Shown here piece after piece: positions 46,201-59,076 of a DNA stretch of 64,000 nucleotides. The notes under the pieces are model-generated. The model searched no databases. It was given only the letters and a program-made list of their open reading frames with translations, and was not told the origin of the DNA. This stretch comes from Litomosoides sigmodontis (taxonomy: Eukaryota; Nematoda; Chromadorea; Rhabditida; Onchocercidae), in assembly GCA_963070105.1 (NCBI GenBank), contig OY718807.1, positions 1,751,001 through 1,815,000 on the forward strand, given 5' to 3'. Every line of letters starts with the position of its first letter. The stretch's first letter is position 1. Both the position numbers and the translations under genes were made by a program.

Positions 46201-49200
46201 GGTCTAGGTTCAAACTTGACAGTTCTACAGCTAATCTTATTTGCGGTAAAAAACAATGCACACAATTAATAGTTCACAAAAACTAGAAGGAAAAAATGAA
46301 CCCTTTCGAGAACTACAGTATCCTTTTCTGTTTTCATCTTCTTTTTAATAAAACGTAACAGATGTTTTTGATTCATCGAACTAGCAGCATGTATGTGAGT
46401 ATCAACCTGCAATTTTAACAAATTAAGCTTATTAATATTGCCTACAAAGAGTAAATATTATACGCCCGTATGTCTGGCGATAGTAAAACTCAAAAACTTG
46501 CCTTTCTTATATTATAGAAGTCGCGATGTGGCACCGACTTCTGCTCGTGCTGCTCTCGAATCTCATTCATCAACGTGTGCAATTGGAATTTGTTATGTAA
46601 GTAACAGAGTCGTCGAAAACAAAAGCTTTTCCTGAAAATACTTTCTATAGGACTATCATGTCATCCGTAGTGTAGTAGAAGCATAACTGAATGTCATCGT
46701 GCTGCATAGTTGCAAAATGAAGCACGTAATGTCCCTAAAAAAATCATTTTCCTTAATTTTCATATTATAAGTCGATCAGGTAATGATTTCCTAAAGTAGC
46801 AAGAAAAATTTTTTTATAGATTAAAAAGCAAAATAATGGAAATTAATTGAGCTTACAGAAAAGAGAATTGGTTTTCACTTACAATGGTCCATTCGCAATC
46901 ATTACAGAAAGTCTTTCTAAATCTCGCAAGAATTTCTCTTTCGAAACGTAGGCACGTCGAAATTCATCTGATATTTCCCCATTTTCATCTAGAATTTCCA
47001 CCTGCAATTTCTTTTCCTTTTTGTTTCATTGTTCACCTATGCCATGCTTATTTAAACAGCAAAACTGAATTTCCTAATACTTAAAACTTGTCTTCTGCCA
47101 TACCCAATCAAAACAAAAATTTCAAAGATTGACAAAGGAGAGTAGTGAAGTTGAATACGATCAAAAAACTGAAAAACGTGAGATCATTCACCACCACAGA
47201 AATTTAGTGCTTCTTTTGTCAATAAGTAACCGTGAAATTGGACACAGTCAAGTAATAGTTTACAGTATGAGTGTTTCAATCACTTAATTTAGCTTATGTT
47301 CTCTCTCATTCACTGAAGTGAATTACTATTGAGGATGAAAACTCACCATACCACGATTTCGCTTCAACACATAAACTTTTTCATATTTTGGTAATGGTAT
47401 GTTCAAACCCCAATGATCGTCTGGTGGAAGAGGTGGATTGTAGGATGTTTGTGAAGCTGAAAATGCTGATTCACTAAGTAAATCAAAATTTCTCTTTAAA
47501 TTATAGTAATTAGAATAACTAAAATCAAATGCATGCAAAAAAGAAATACGGTTTCATCGAAGTCTAGACGTCCAAATAAATTTATGTTATATTAAAACAT
47601 ATTACATTCCTCAAATAATATTGCAGAAGACAATATGTTAAAAATAAGTAATGAAACACGATTAATCAAAATATCCGTTATAATTAACAACTATTAAATG
47701 TTTGCTACTGTTGCTAGAAGATTGTTTAATTAAAGAGATTTTAGCTCACTTGGACATCTGAAAAATTTATGGAAACCACAAACAAAATGAAACGGAATGA
47801 CGATGATCGGTCATATCAGCACATTTCTCTACATTATTGCACACATTATCACGAATATTTTCTAATTTACCAAGTAGTCTATTCATAACACATGACTAGT
47901 AATACTAAAGATCCAAAATCAGGTTAGAAAGTACCAGACCAAGTTAAGATGATTTATAAGCTAGTTTTTGTGAAACAAAAGGTACATTATTTTCGAAAAG
48001 ATACTAACACTGGATGACCAGGTAATTCTTGTGAGTATATTAGAATATATAATTAAAGACTCGAATGGTGAAAAAGATACAGAACTGTGGTGGCTTAAAA
48101 AACATTTCAACTGAACTCTCAACAAAATGCATAAAAAAAAACAGTGACGAACTACATTTGATAAGAACGAAACATAGAGTTAATTCGAAAACATTTTTTT
48201 AAGCACTCCCCGTCCAAAAATTAAATACCTTTTCCCGTCCTACATGTCTGTCAAGAAGCTCCATTGTTTCAACAGTTAAAGTAAGAGTAACGTTTATCTC
48301 ATATTGCAAGAAAGGCTAATAGGAAAGACTTGCTTTGTTCTCCAAAACGTAATATTGAGATAGTTAGCAGTGTGTTGCAGATGACCAGAAAATTCTATTT
48401 GAAAATTTCAAAAAAAATTTCAGAACTTTCTAAATTTCATTCTATACGATTACAATTTACATGTTAGGCAAAACAGAAAAAAAAACCCATTCATGCTGTT
48501 ACTTCCTAAAAACAATTGGTAATTAGCTAACAGCCACTTTCCCATTGGCTAACCCAAATTATGTTGATTACCTTCTGAAGGTGATTCCTTATCCGACGCT
48601 GCTGGCATTGCACCCTTTGAGACGTCATGTGAAGACTCTTAAAACTTGTAAAAATTTAAACAGAGAATAGAGATTGCTATCCTATGTAAGACATTCAAAA
48701 TTTGGAATCCGTGAAATTTAATAGTGCCAATTTCATCAGTAGAACAAAGGCATTAATTATAATAAGTGATATAACGACAGAGACAATATTATAAAATCAC
48801 TAATTGGCCAGGGAATTCGATCAAACTATTAACCGAAAAATATCCGTGTGAAAAAAAAATGAAAACTAAAAAAACAGGGTGAGGAAGAAGAAAAAAGAAT
48901 TTAGACTCAGATGCATTAGAAAACTAGAGAAACTGACGTAAAATTCCAGCTAAATTTTGCAATTTGATACGGCGTAAGTAACGCATGGAAAATAATCGAA
49001 CAGCTACTTTTTTTAAATAAAAGTAACTAATAAGCAAATGATATGTGGGAAGGTTTTACGAATAAAACGACTAAAAATCTAGCCTAGTCCTTCCTAATTT
49101 AAAGCAATCCTACCAAATCCAATGTGTGCTCCCCATATAAAGAAAGGTTAGAATATACTGGTGTCTTATATTTCGAAAAATATAAACGATAGCATTGAGA

Positions 49201-52200
49201 AACGAACGTATTTCGATATTTTTTCGTCGAAATCGTGGTAAATTTTTTGGGTAGTGACCGGAAAGAAAATTTTTGGTAGTTAAGGGAAACTGATTTCCAA
49301 TACGTTCCATATATTCTTTGCGCAACCTTAATGCTTCAGTCAATTCTCGAGCTGACTCCTTCAAATCCTCTAGTGGCACCTGAAAATTCAGATGAAATTG
49401 CAACCAATATCTAAAATCCATTCTTTCCTAGATATAAATTTAAAAAATATTCAAAATAAAGATCTTGTGAATGATAGTTAAACATTATAGAAGTCTAGCA
49501 TTCCGATCCTTTGGCTTTGCAAGATAGAACACGGAGATAAAATACGATAGAACTCATTTCACACCATGTTTGATATTCATAAAGAAGGCAAAATGTTCAA
49601 GAAAGGAATCATCACATCACTGACAATAATTCATGCGTAGCTGATACATATATATATAAAACTTTTACTTTCTACACATTATTCCCTTGGAGGTTTTTGC
49701 ACATAGCTAACAAAGAAGTATTAGGAAACTAATTTTTGATGATAAATAGTTAAATTAGCAAACTCCGGAAAGCTCCTCTCCAGTTACTGCCATTCGTTGA
49801 TAATTGACATCGACAGCATCACGAAATGTAAACATTTCAACAAGTTGCGGTGATCGAGAACGAAGTTCCATATTTTCATCCATTCCAAGTGAATTAATCT
49901 GTAGCAGTGAAGAGTCACCATCATGCTGCGCTGACTCCATCCGAGCTCTGAAGATATTGATTAGTGATCTTTTCTTGTTTCAATTTTTGCTAGAATCATG
50001 AATATGCAACTTTACATTCTTAGATCGAGAAGCATATTCCGTTCTCATCTGAATAATTAACATACAATTCATAGCGTTCATATTCTCATGCGCTCAATAT
50101 ATTCCACTAGATGATAAACTACTACTGTTGAGAACTATGAAAATTTTAGTTATGACTTTTTGGTTCCTTGGAAAAAATCAATTACCGATACCACGAAATA
50201 ATAAATAAGCAGCGTCAAAAGAAAAAAGTAATAATAATAATAATTAGCAGAGATAAGACATGCTACCTACATCTGAACGTGGGATTAATGCTACGTCTAC
50301 GAAATAATGCAACAACACTGACGACTATGATTATGTCCTTTTTCCACTTGGCACGCATTACGTCACCTTGTTCTACCAATTTAAAATATCCTATAGTAAC
50401 TCATAAATCTTCAGTCCAGAACTTCAGTGACAAAATTACAAAACCCAAGTTGGAAACATGGTGCTCCGTTGCGATTAACAACGATGTTGAAATCTATGAA
50501 TAACTTCACGAATGACTAAGAAGCAGAACTGACAAAAAATGAAAGCAAATACGTGATATCTGCAAAGCAATGGACAAACGATGAAAGTCAACTACCATTA
50601 GCTGACCGATGAGACAACAAAGATGAGTAGTAATAATTCTTTCAACTATAAAATGCTATAGCTACACAGGTGTTGCCTTATTATTTAAATACAAACACAT
50701 ATTAACTTGAAATGAAACCATTCATTTATAAACACTGCTAGTGTTTTTCATAAAATACATGCAACAAATTTACGAATTCCACCAGTCATTTCACTTCACC
50801 AACAATGGACAGTTCAAGCATATCAAAAAAAAACAACTGCACAAAGGCACAAAAACCAAACAAGAATTTATATTAATAGCACAAGCAACGATTGATGCAA
50901 ACAACGGAGATCGCAAACTGCTTCAGGAAGGCACCATCCTGCACGATTACATGCGGCGTGCAGCACTGAACTGTACTGCACTATTTGGGAGTAACGAATA
51001 TTTGCATCATGCAACGTTAAATTCATCAAAGTGTCACACAAGGCGATTAAATTTAATGTATTCAATTTTTGCACTGCTATTGACGATATTAGCTAGACGA
51101 AAATAGCAAATAAATTATAACTCACTGCAAAGAATGTCGACACGATTTACAGTGATTACCTCTCCTTGTGCACTCAAATAATTTGCACATATGGCATAAA
51201 TGGAGTTAAGACTTAAAAAAAGAACTAAAAGCAAAAGGTTAATGAAATTAAAAGAAAAACAATTAGAGCGGGATCCATATGTTAATGTCTTTATACAGTG
51301 TACCTGAACAGTTTGTGCAATCTACTGCACACAAAACAGGTTCTTACACCAAGCATTCTGACTGGATCGGCATTTTTGTAATGGCATCATGTAAATGTCA
51401 AAAGGTCAGCGCATTGGGGTCATTTAGAGAGGTGTTCTTCTGTAGCACAAAGAAATCCTTAGATTATCCGTTCATTTGCTGCAGCTCCAAGCAAAGCAAA
51501 GGTATTGCTTCAGATATCTATTTTTTATGTGTTATTTGGGAATCAGTGAAATTAGCACGATGTAATTGTGTTAGTGGAACTGAGGAAGGTATCTGCACGG
51601 TGCAATACCAGGTACTAACCCTTTTATCCTCTATGTAGAGTTAAAAGTAGATTAGTCCAAAACTAATTGCAAAGGAACAAAACCAGGTAAACCGAAATTT
51701 AACCTCAAGATCAGTTCACTAAATTAATAAAATTACTAAGTTACTCACCTGGAGTTTATAAAACTTGGAAGTCTATTACCTACTTGTTTAGAAAATCAAA
51801 CAATGTAGAGGGCAAACAAGAAACAAGAAAACAAGAAGAGCAACGAAACTTTCACATGGAAAATATTAAAGCTAGAAATACCTATTTGTGAGCTGTCGGT
51901 GAATTGCATCCTTGCTTTCCTTTACTTCAATCGGATATTGTGAAATTTCAAAAGGTGGTGAAACTGTGTGATGATCCGGATCTTCTACGAATCCTGCTTG
52001 AAATGAATCGCAGTCAAGAACATCCGAATCGACTGTTTCTAAAGAACAGGAAGCATGTAACAACACTGATAATTTACCACTGACACATATGAATAAAGCA
52101 TTATCAATTGCACGGACAACTGATCGCCAAACCAATAATTCACTTAACCTATCCACTAACAATCTAAACATAACATCTAGCAAAATCAACCTGACATCGC

Positions 52201-52671
52201 ATGCAGTAAAATTTTAACTATCTGGATGAAAAAATAAAAATGTTGCATTTTCCAACAGTCTTAAAAGTGATCGGTGCTAAAACACACGAAATAAAAACAA
52301 ACGGTCTCAGCGCAACTCACCATGTCCTCCTATCGGTAATAACCGATGATGAAAGGTTGAAGCACGAAAGTGCAACAAATTTCACTTTCAAATTCTTGGG
52401 AGAGAGAAGACTTACTTAAAGTGGAAGTTATAAACGGTGCCAGATGATGATCATTCATTGCTTGAGCTTCGGTGATCACTGCTTCTGCTGATCGTTGTGA
52501 GCTAGCAAACTCTGTGGAAAATTGATCGCAAACTGCGGCAGCACCAGCACTAGCATTACTTGTTGCAACGTGGAATATGTTAGTGTCAGCGGAAGAGGAT
52601 GAGAAGAAATTGATCGATGGTGGTGTGCCAAACAAACCACTTAGAGGACACTTCCGATGCGCTGATGACAT
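43245..52671 (-). CDS. AMPD2: AMP deaminase (AMPD2-type)
   Basis: Predicted exons in transcript order: 52671-52416, 52038-51882, 49947-49764, 49379-49208, 48637-48572, 47456-47347, 47001-46883, 46631-46502, 46406-46302, 46166-46130, 45840-45656, 45464-45301, 45140-44963, 44610-44498, 44207-44087, 44008-43835, 43676-43566, 43448-43245. All 18 join in phase, giving 861 aa. The enzyme deaminates AMP to IMP in the purine nucleotide cycle, in the cytosol. The start [14 protein letters not shown] has an in-frame TGA just upstream. [15 protein letters not shown] and the [18 protein letters not shown] segment match the AMPD2 N-terminal region. The catalytic (beta/alpha)8 domain has the zinc-binding [19 protein letters not shown], the phosphate-loop [18 protein letters not shown] and [13 protein letters not shown]. 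It also has [12 protein letters not shown] and [21 protein letters not shown] with the catalytic Asp. The tail is acidic (GDDDDDDYG). Two introns use GC donors (43565 and 46501). C. elegans has one orthologue. Confidence 0.95.
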
Positions 52672-54660
52672 TACCGCCACTGCTCATCGATCAATTAAAA
52701 ATTCCAATATTATCCTTTGTTCTTTCCTTTTGCTCGTTTTGCTACAACAATATTTGCAAAAATGTAACAGTGAGCAATCGTTTACCGCGGTGAACGGTAC
52801 TTTTCCGCATATCGAATTGAATGAAATGAAGGCACAATTCAATATATGTAAGTAATAATTGTCTGACCAATCGTTTCGAATCGTTCCCTCTCCTCCTCTA
52901 CTACACTTTGAAAAGCGATCCTAAAGGTTAGGTGAAATTGCACCGAACAGAGACATCCTACTTAAATAGGCCAGAGAAAGAGAAAGAGAGAGAGGGAAGG
53001 AGAGTGAGAGAGTTACGGAAGTTAGTCAACTTGTAGAAAAAAAAAACACAGTGAAATTTACGGTGAAGGAGAAGGAGGAGAAAATAATTTTAGTTCAATG
53101 AATGAGAAGTACCTGTTTGCTTCACGGCTCTAGCTGAAATAAACGTCTGTTTCATTAATTCTGCTAATATTTAAAATTCATACTAATCAACGATGAAATT
53201 AGTGTTAAGCAAGCAAATGTTGTGAAATTAGCATTTAACAAGTGATATACTACGAGCAGACTGAGGTAGCGATCCAACTTTATTGTGACATATTCTGCTT
53301 GATCTTCTAGCATCGAGGAAGTAGCAAGTCAATTCATCCTTACCTCAGTTATCAATGATGAATTGCTTTTCATAAAATGTAACACGTATCACTTAGCGTA
53401 ACCTACTTCGCTGCTATTCCTTAGTCAAAACTTCTCCGCAATGCAGCGATACGCAACGATGGTGTGTGGGTGTGCTCGCAAATGCAAAACTTTTCAGTTA
53501 ATCTTTTAACTTTCTGTCAACATCATTTCACCATTTCGACCAACGACGTATTTAAAAGTCAACATTTTTTGGCTAACTCTACAAAACAACACTGGAGCAC
53601 TGTGGTGTGTTAGAGTAGGTTCGTTTCTGGCATCTTAAATTGTAATAGTTAAGTCTATACTTACTGCACAGCTACTCTTTGCTGCCATTAAAATTTTGCT
53701 TTTGCAAATACCGCTAGGTAAGACAAAAAGAAAGTTGCTACAGATGAACCAATTGATGTTGGAATAAAATTTCCGCACGCGTTCTGCAATGTCTCAACAG
53801 GACACTATTGCCTATGAGCGGAAGACGATCTCTTCAATACCTATACTCTTCAATACTACTAGCACTTACGAGAAGTTGATACGTAAAATACAAGTTTAGC
53901 GTCGGAAAAATTGAAATTTAAAAAGAGGAGTAAAAGATTGAGAGGTGAAAAGTAAGACATCTGCAAAAGCAAAAGCCTTCATTCCGATGGTTCACCTTTC
54001 CATCTGCTAATTGCTAAAATCGTTACTATGGATATGAGAAAGTATGAAAGCACGTAGAGGAGGATGGCGCTAGGATGTTGTTGAAAATCTATAAAAATGA
54101 GAAGTGATATTTCGAGCATCACTCATTACTACTTCACTATTTGATAGCAAGAATATGTTAGCAACAAAGAAATTACGATTACCATTTCTGTAACTGTTGA
54201 GATCATTTTAAAACAAAACTAAAAGGACCGATCAATTCCTCCTTTTTTTTTCCTAACGACATTTTATGAAATGAATTTTTATTTCACTGAAGAGAGATGA
54301 GCATAAGTTAGGATGTTTTGTGATTGAAATGAATTTATGAATAAATCTTACATATGCTCGCTCATATGCTCTTCCCTATTCTCACTTGCAGTATTTTTGT
54401 TGCAATTATCCACTAAAGCATTCTTCCTACAAATGAGTATACAAAAAAAAAAAAAATTGAAATTAAAAAAAAAGACTAAGTGAAATGAATTGAACTGAAA
54501 TTGATGAAAAAGCAGGGTGAATTTTAAATGACAAAAAATTGTTGCAACAACTGCCACTTAAAAAAGAAAAAACTTTATGGCAAATTTGCAACCGAACGAT
54601 CCAGTCAGTTCAGCAAATACGAAAAAAAAAATTTACGAAACTTTTTTTTTTTTTTTTTTG

Positions 54661-54734
54661 CAAAAATAGTTGTAGGAATTTCTCATTTATTTGTAGGAAT
54701 TTCTCAAAAATAGCTGTAGGAATTTCTCATTTAT
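54661..54734. repeat. 44-base tandem duplication
   Basis: CAAAAATAGTTGTAGG... at 54661-54690 recurs with one change at 54705-54734. Within it, TGTAGGAATTTCTCA occurs three times, starting at 54671, 54692 and 54715. Confidence 0.85.
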
Positions 54735-55878
54735 CTTTATCACCGTTCTCGATCGTCTGATAAAGGCAGCTATTAAACGAAGTGCAATTTTCGTCTGCCC
54801 TCTCCTCCTCCTCCTTCTTCCCTCGCTTCATCTATCAAATTAATTTTACAATACGTATAGATTAAGCTTACGGATGCTTTCAACCTATTTCAACGATAAA
54901 GCTGACTGCTAAAAAGCTTTTATACTCATTAAGATGAGTGGAATTGAATGGGTAGGTGCACTGGTGAGCTATACTCTTCCCAATATGATTTTTGCCACTT
55001 CAAACTACCATCATCCATCGCAATAACCACACATTTTTGTGTGTTTGAGATTTGGCTCGAGATGAAATGTATGTTTGATAGGGAGAGAGAGAGAGAGGGA
55101 GGGAGAGAGGGAGGGAGAGCAAGAAGAAAAGCCTATTCATCGTATTTTACAAAAAAAAAAAATTAAATTCAAAAAGAGAAGTTATTGAATGAACAAAGTG
55201 CCATCAGAGAAGTGCAAATGTATGGAAAGGGAAAGGAAAAATGGATTATCGTTGGTTGAGGTGACAATCTTACGGAAGTAAAAGTTCCACTTTTGAGAGT
55301 GGTCATTGCCGTAAGCGTGAAGTGTTCGATAGCACTGAAGGAGAGGAAGGGAAGGCGAAGGAGATGTGATGTGATGTGATGTGGACACAGAGTATCCGAT
55401 TCTGATAGCATGCGGAAGATGGCAAAGCTCATCCGTCCATCCATCCGCACAGCACACGTTGCCCACTGAGCATCCTCGTCTTGGGAAACTTTCAAATTAT
55501 CACTTCATGTTGCATAATTACATTAAAACAAATTTATTACCATTGCAAAAATGTCAAAGGTTCATGTGAGAATGAAGGAAGTAAATGAAGTGTAATGAGG
55601 GAAAATTGAAATTGAAAATTGTTGCTCCATTTCGGTGGAAATTCACTGAATTCAATTTTATTCACTTTACAAGCGCTCAACTTTTCCTTCTCTCTTCCTC
55701 TTCACTGCCTCACTTCACTGCTCACTAATACATCCATTAAATAGAGCATTTGAGAAACTGAAATAAATTAAACATAAAATTAACATTTCATCATTTTTCA
55801 TATTTTAAAACTATTACAATAACATAACATTGTTCAAATGGATGGAAAAAAAAAGTCGAAATGACAAATCAGCGAGTA

Positions 55879-55930
55879 AGAGAGAGAGAGAGAGAGAGAG
55901 TGAGAGAGGGAGAGAAAGAGAAAGAGAAAG
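55879..55930. repeat. (GA)n microsatellite
   Basis: Imperfect GA run with GGGA and AAAGA variants. Confidence 0.9.
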
Positions 55931-56000
55931 ATATTCAATCTGAAAACTTTGAAGAGAAATCGAATACAACATTTAAATGAATTGGACCAGAGGGAAGAAT

Positions 56001-56680
56001 AATTTAATATGAAAAAATTATGCGCAAAAAGTAAAGAGCAGCAAAGCGAGCGGAGATTTCCCGACATGATGATGCCAAATGCCAATCCTTGCCTTTCGCC
56101 GAACACTTCCCTTTGCCACCACGACACATCGATGCTTTTTCAACTGAGCTGCGCTCTCGGGAACATTGCTCGCAACGCTGAAACAGACTGCTCCGACGTC
56201 GATACGTCATCACGTTGCACGTAGCATACTCTCCCAGTATTCCTCATCGAAAAATCGTAAAATTCATCGTCGTAGCTAATGTACGACATCAATTTTTTCA
56301 AAAATTTTGCTACAACCTGGAAACGTCATGTGGCGCACTTATCATGCATGATGCTATTAGATCTAATTTGTTGAGACTAATTCCATAAGTGTTCCTAATT
56401 CATGAGCTAATTGCACAACTACTGTCCAAATTTTTTAATAAAAATACGTTGCCGACGCATGGTGTTGCGTAGAACGAAGATAAGCCATCAGCTAGACAAA
56501 ACGTGCATGCAAAGTGTACAACTTCCTCCACAATATCACACTTCTCATCTTCCTCCCTGCCTCACACGTCGCCTTTGCGCACCCGCTCGCTTCGGCATCT
56601 TCGTTCCGTCGACTAAACTGACGTATTTAGATGATGAACCTACGTGACTTTTCCGTGCGTGCATGTGTCGCCACGACCCA
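56001..56680. other. G+C-richer intergenic patch
   Basis: This stretch has visibly more C, G and CpG than its surroundings, for example around 56040-56220 and 56470-56640. Frames are open on both strands at 56004-56224, which argues for base composition rather than coding. No tRNA or other RNA gene fold was recognised. It could be a promoter or regulatory island between the deaminase and the tyrosine kinase genes. Confidence 0.4.
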
Positions 56681-56935
56681 AGTTATCCCGTTGAAAAATC
56701 ATGCAGTAACCGATCCCTTCACTCCAGTTACCGCACATCCAGTGACCCCGCCGCCGAAAAGTAACCCCTTCTCTCGCCTCCCCAAATACCCAGGTAACCC
56801 CGTCGAAAAATAGTGCGACAACCCTTACCGTACTCCCCAAACACCCTTTCCCGAAGTGTGAACCGCACACCAAGTTACTTTTTCAAGAAATAACGCAGTA
56901 ACTCTTTCCTCACTCTATAAATACCTTTCAATATG
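56681..56935. repeat. Degenerate tandem repeats, C-rich
   Basis: Four related units begin near 56681, 56741, 56792 and 56872. Each starts with a (A/G)GT(T/G)AC(C)CC step, then a GAAAA core. Three have a TGCAGTAAC/GCGACAAC step, and each is followed by a pyrimidine-rich tail such as CTCCCCAAATACCC. Spacings are about 60, 51 and 80 bases, so the array is diverged. No protein is implied by a consistent frame. TATAAATA occurs in the last unit near 56916. Confidence 0.6.
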
Positions 56936-59076
56936 CAAAAATTGCGAGATAATTTCACGCTTCTTAATTTATGCATAAAAAAAAAGTGAAACCTGTATGA
57001 GAAGATTTAACTGATACAGATCTCAATTCTGCAATGGATTTGAAACGATTAATTAATCGCATTTCATTAAGGTTTTTCAATTTCAATCATAAATAACAGA
57101 GCGAAAAAACAGGCAAAAAATTATTTGCTAATATTTCTTCTCATTTCGTTGCTTGCTGCAAGTTTAATTAGAAAAAAAAAAGGCTAATTATCAGAATTTT
57201 TCATGAAATAACTAGCGTAGGCAGTTGAAATGAATACATAAATAATGGTTCTACCTAATCAAGCAGAGTTTGAAAAAAAATGAGCCAGCTAGCTTGAAAT
57301 TATTCCGAATCAATAATTTGAAATGATTTTTTTCAAAGAGCTACAAATCTTTTATTTACTTGCATTATTATTGGGCTAGAAAAAAATAATAAATTTTTAT
57401 CTTTAGGAAGTTTATCGATCTTAAGAGCAAAAAGCAGGGTTTTACTTTCCTGCTTTAGCATTATTGATTTAGATGAAGTGTTTTCTAAATTCAAATCAGG
57501 CAATACCAAATTCTCATATGATACTTTCCCTCTCCCTCTCCCTCTCTCTCCCTCTCTCTCTCTTCGCATACACATATGCAATGTGCATCACTGCGAATCA
57601 GGAATCTTAAGAATTTACTAAATGAGCTAAGATTAAATGGATCTTTGAGTTGTCTAATAAGGTAGCACATATTTCATTCATCAAGTTAATGATCCATATA
57701 GCTCATACAATTGTCGGTAATAATTGTAGAAAAGGAAATCGATACACAAAACTCTGATTTAAGTTTTATGAAGCTGTCGTTGAAATTTATTCCTACATCC
57801 GTCACTTATTATTTTTCCTTTTCATCAAATTATAAAATTTTATTAAAATATAAATGAAAAGGCAAGACAGTTCACTACATGCTGCAACATCATTCACGAT
57901 ATTTAGAACTTATCTCTCCTAGCTTTCTTGCTTTCTGTTTTCCTTGCTAGCGTTGATTTTAGGTAAAGATTCGTCTTCAAATTTATCATTTTAAATTCTG
58001 CAAAAGATCTTTTCCAAGCTATGCAAGTCGTAGTACGCTCCTTTTGTTGGAAATTCGAAAGAGTCACTGTATTTTTGGAATAGAAATTTGCTCATCCTAC
58101 TTATTTCACATTTAAATGACCTTTCTCATGCATCGACAGTTTCCTAGCAAAATGAATGACCTTTACTCTCACTCTCCTCTCATCAACTGAGCCGCCTTAA
58201 ATGCTTGCTCCATCAGCAGGTGTCCGTGTCGCATGGGAAGTTTTCAAGTGTCACCTATCGAAGCTACCCTGCTACCTCACATGTACTTCACATTCACTAC
58301 CGCAGAAAAAAAAAGTAGTGCAAGAACTACCCACATGTCTAAATGATCAGTTCAATTTCGCGTAATTAAAAACTTTAAATCATCGCTAAATTTTTTTTTT
58401 TGAATGAATTTTAATTTACTGCTAAATCTGTGAAACTTTCAGGTGAAATTTTTTGCAACATTTCTTGTGCCTTAAAAAATTTCTCCGTAAATGTGGTCAA
58501 TTCTTTCAATGCTGAAGTTTTTTTCGGGCAACGATGGACAACGATTAATTGGTCACTCAGACAAGCACCCAAATATCAGAGGAATTGCTTATTAAGAATT
58601 ATAAAACAAAATGGCAATCCTTCAATCAAAAGATAACAGTGGCGGACAGAAGAGTTTCACGAGTTATTTCACGAATCAATGTCACTGTTACCACGCCTTT
58701 TTTTTGCTGCAGTATAGAATAAAATTTTTAATTTTCAAAATTAAAAGGTTAAAATTAACCCAAATCTACAACTACTCCTACACCTCTCATCAACACTTCT
58801 GCAATGGAATTAAAATTTTAGCTGATTAATTTAAAGATGAAACACTTCCAGGGTGAAGTGTAGAGGTGCTAAAATGACGTGTTTGCAAATTTCGGCGTTT
58901 TTTTTACGCGCGTTTATAGGAAATGACGAAGAGAATAATGCGGGAAGAGTTAGTTGTGATAATGCCATTTCTTGCACATTCAATATTTTTCGCATACTTG
59001 CATAATACGTAACGCAAAGCGCATGCGGAAGACAGCGCGCAAATGTTCATTATTAGGAAGAAATGTTGCTTATCAA
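56936..59076. other. 3' flank of the tyrosine kinase gene, nothing coding recognised
   Basis: A+T-rich with a CT microsatellite at 57527-57560. Frames at 57333-57581 and 58430-58829 show no family similarity or splice support. Confidence 0.45.

Larger units (their letters stand above)
52672..56000. other. Upstream region of the AMP deaminase gene
   Basis: Because the deaminase runs leftward, this is its promoter side. No conserved exon was recognised on either strand. It contains GA-rich microsatellites at 52977-53010, 55081-55120 and 55879-55930, poly(T)/poly(A) runs, and a duplicated 44-base unit at 54661-54734. Frames at 54528-54760 and 55169-55495 are low-complexity or overlap on both strands. 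Confidence 0.5.

Noticed and set aside
50030..50062. Minus-strand segment [11 protein letters not shown] bordered by TTCAG and GTAAAG in the deaminase intron
   Set aside because: Its phase does not join to the exon starting at 49947, while 52038-51882 joins in phase and matches the AMPD2 N-terminal region.
51279..51638. 119-codon + strand frame inside a deaminase intron, with another at 50741-51106
   Set aside because: Both begin with plausible Met codons, but no family, no splice or poly(A) context and no composition typical of the real exons was seen. A nested gene is possible but unsupported.
55169..55495. Two overlapping minus-strand frames of 108 and 94 codons
   Set aside because: They overlap each other and a + strand frame, and include a GATGTGATGT repeat. 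No conserved motif was seen.
56004..56224. Overlapping open frames on both strands in the G+C-richer patch
   Set aside because: Open frames on both strands follow from higher G+C and fewer stop codons. Neither protein resembles anything known.
56631..56813. Proline-rich 60-codon + strand frame
   Set aside because: It is the translation of the degenerate C-rich repeats; the units do not keep a constant frame.
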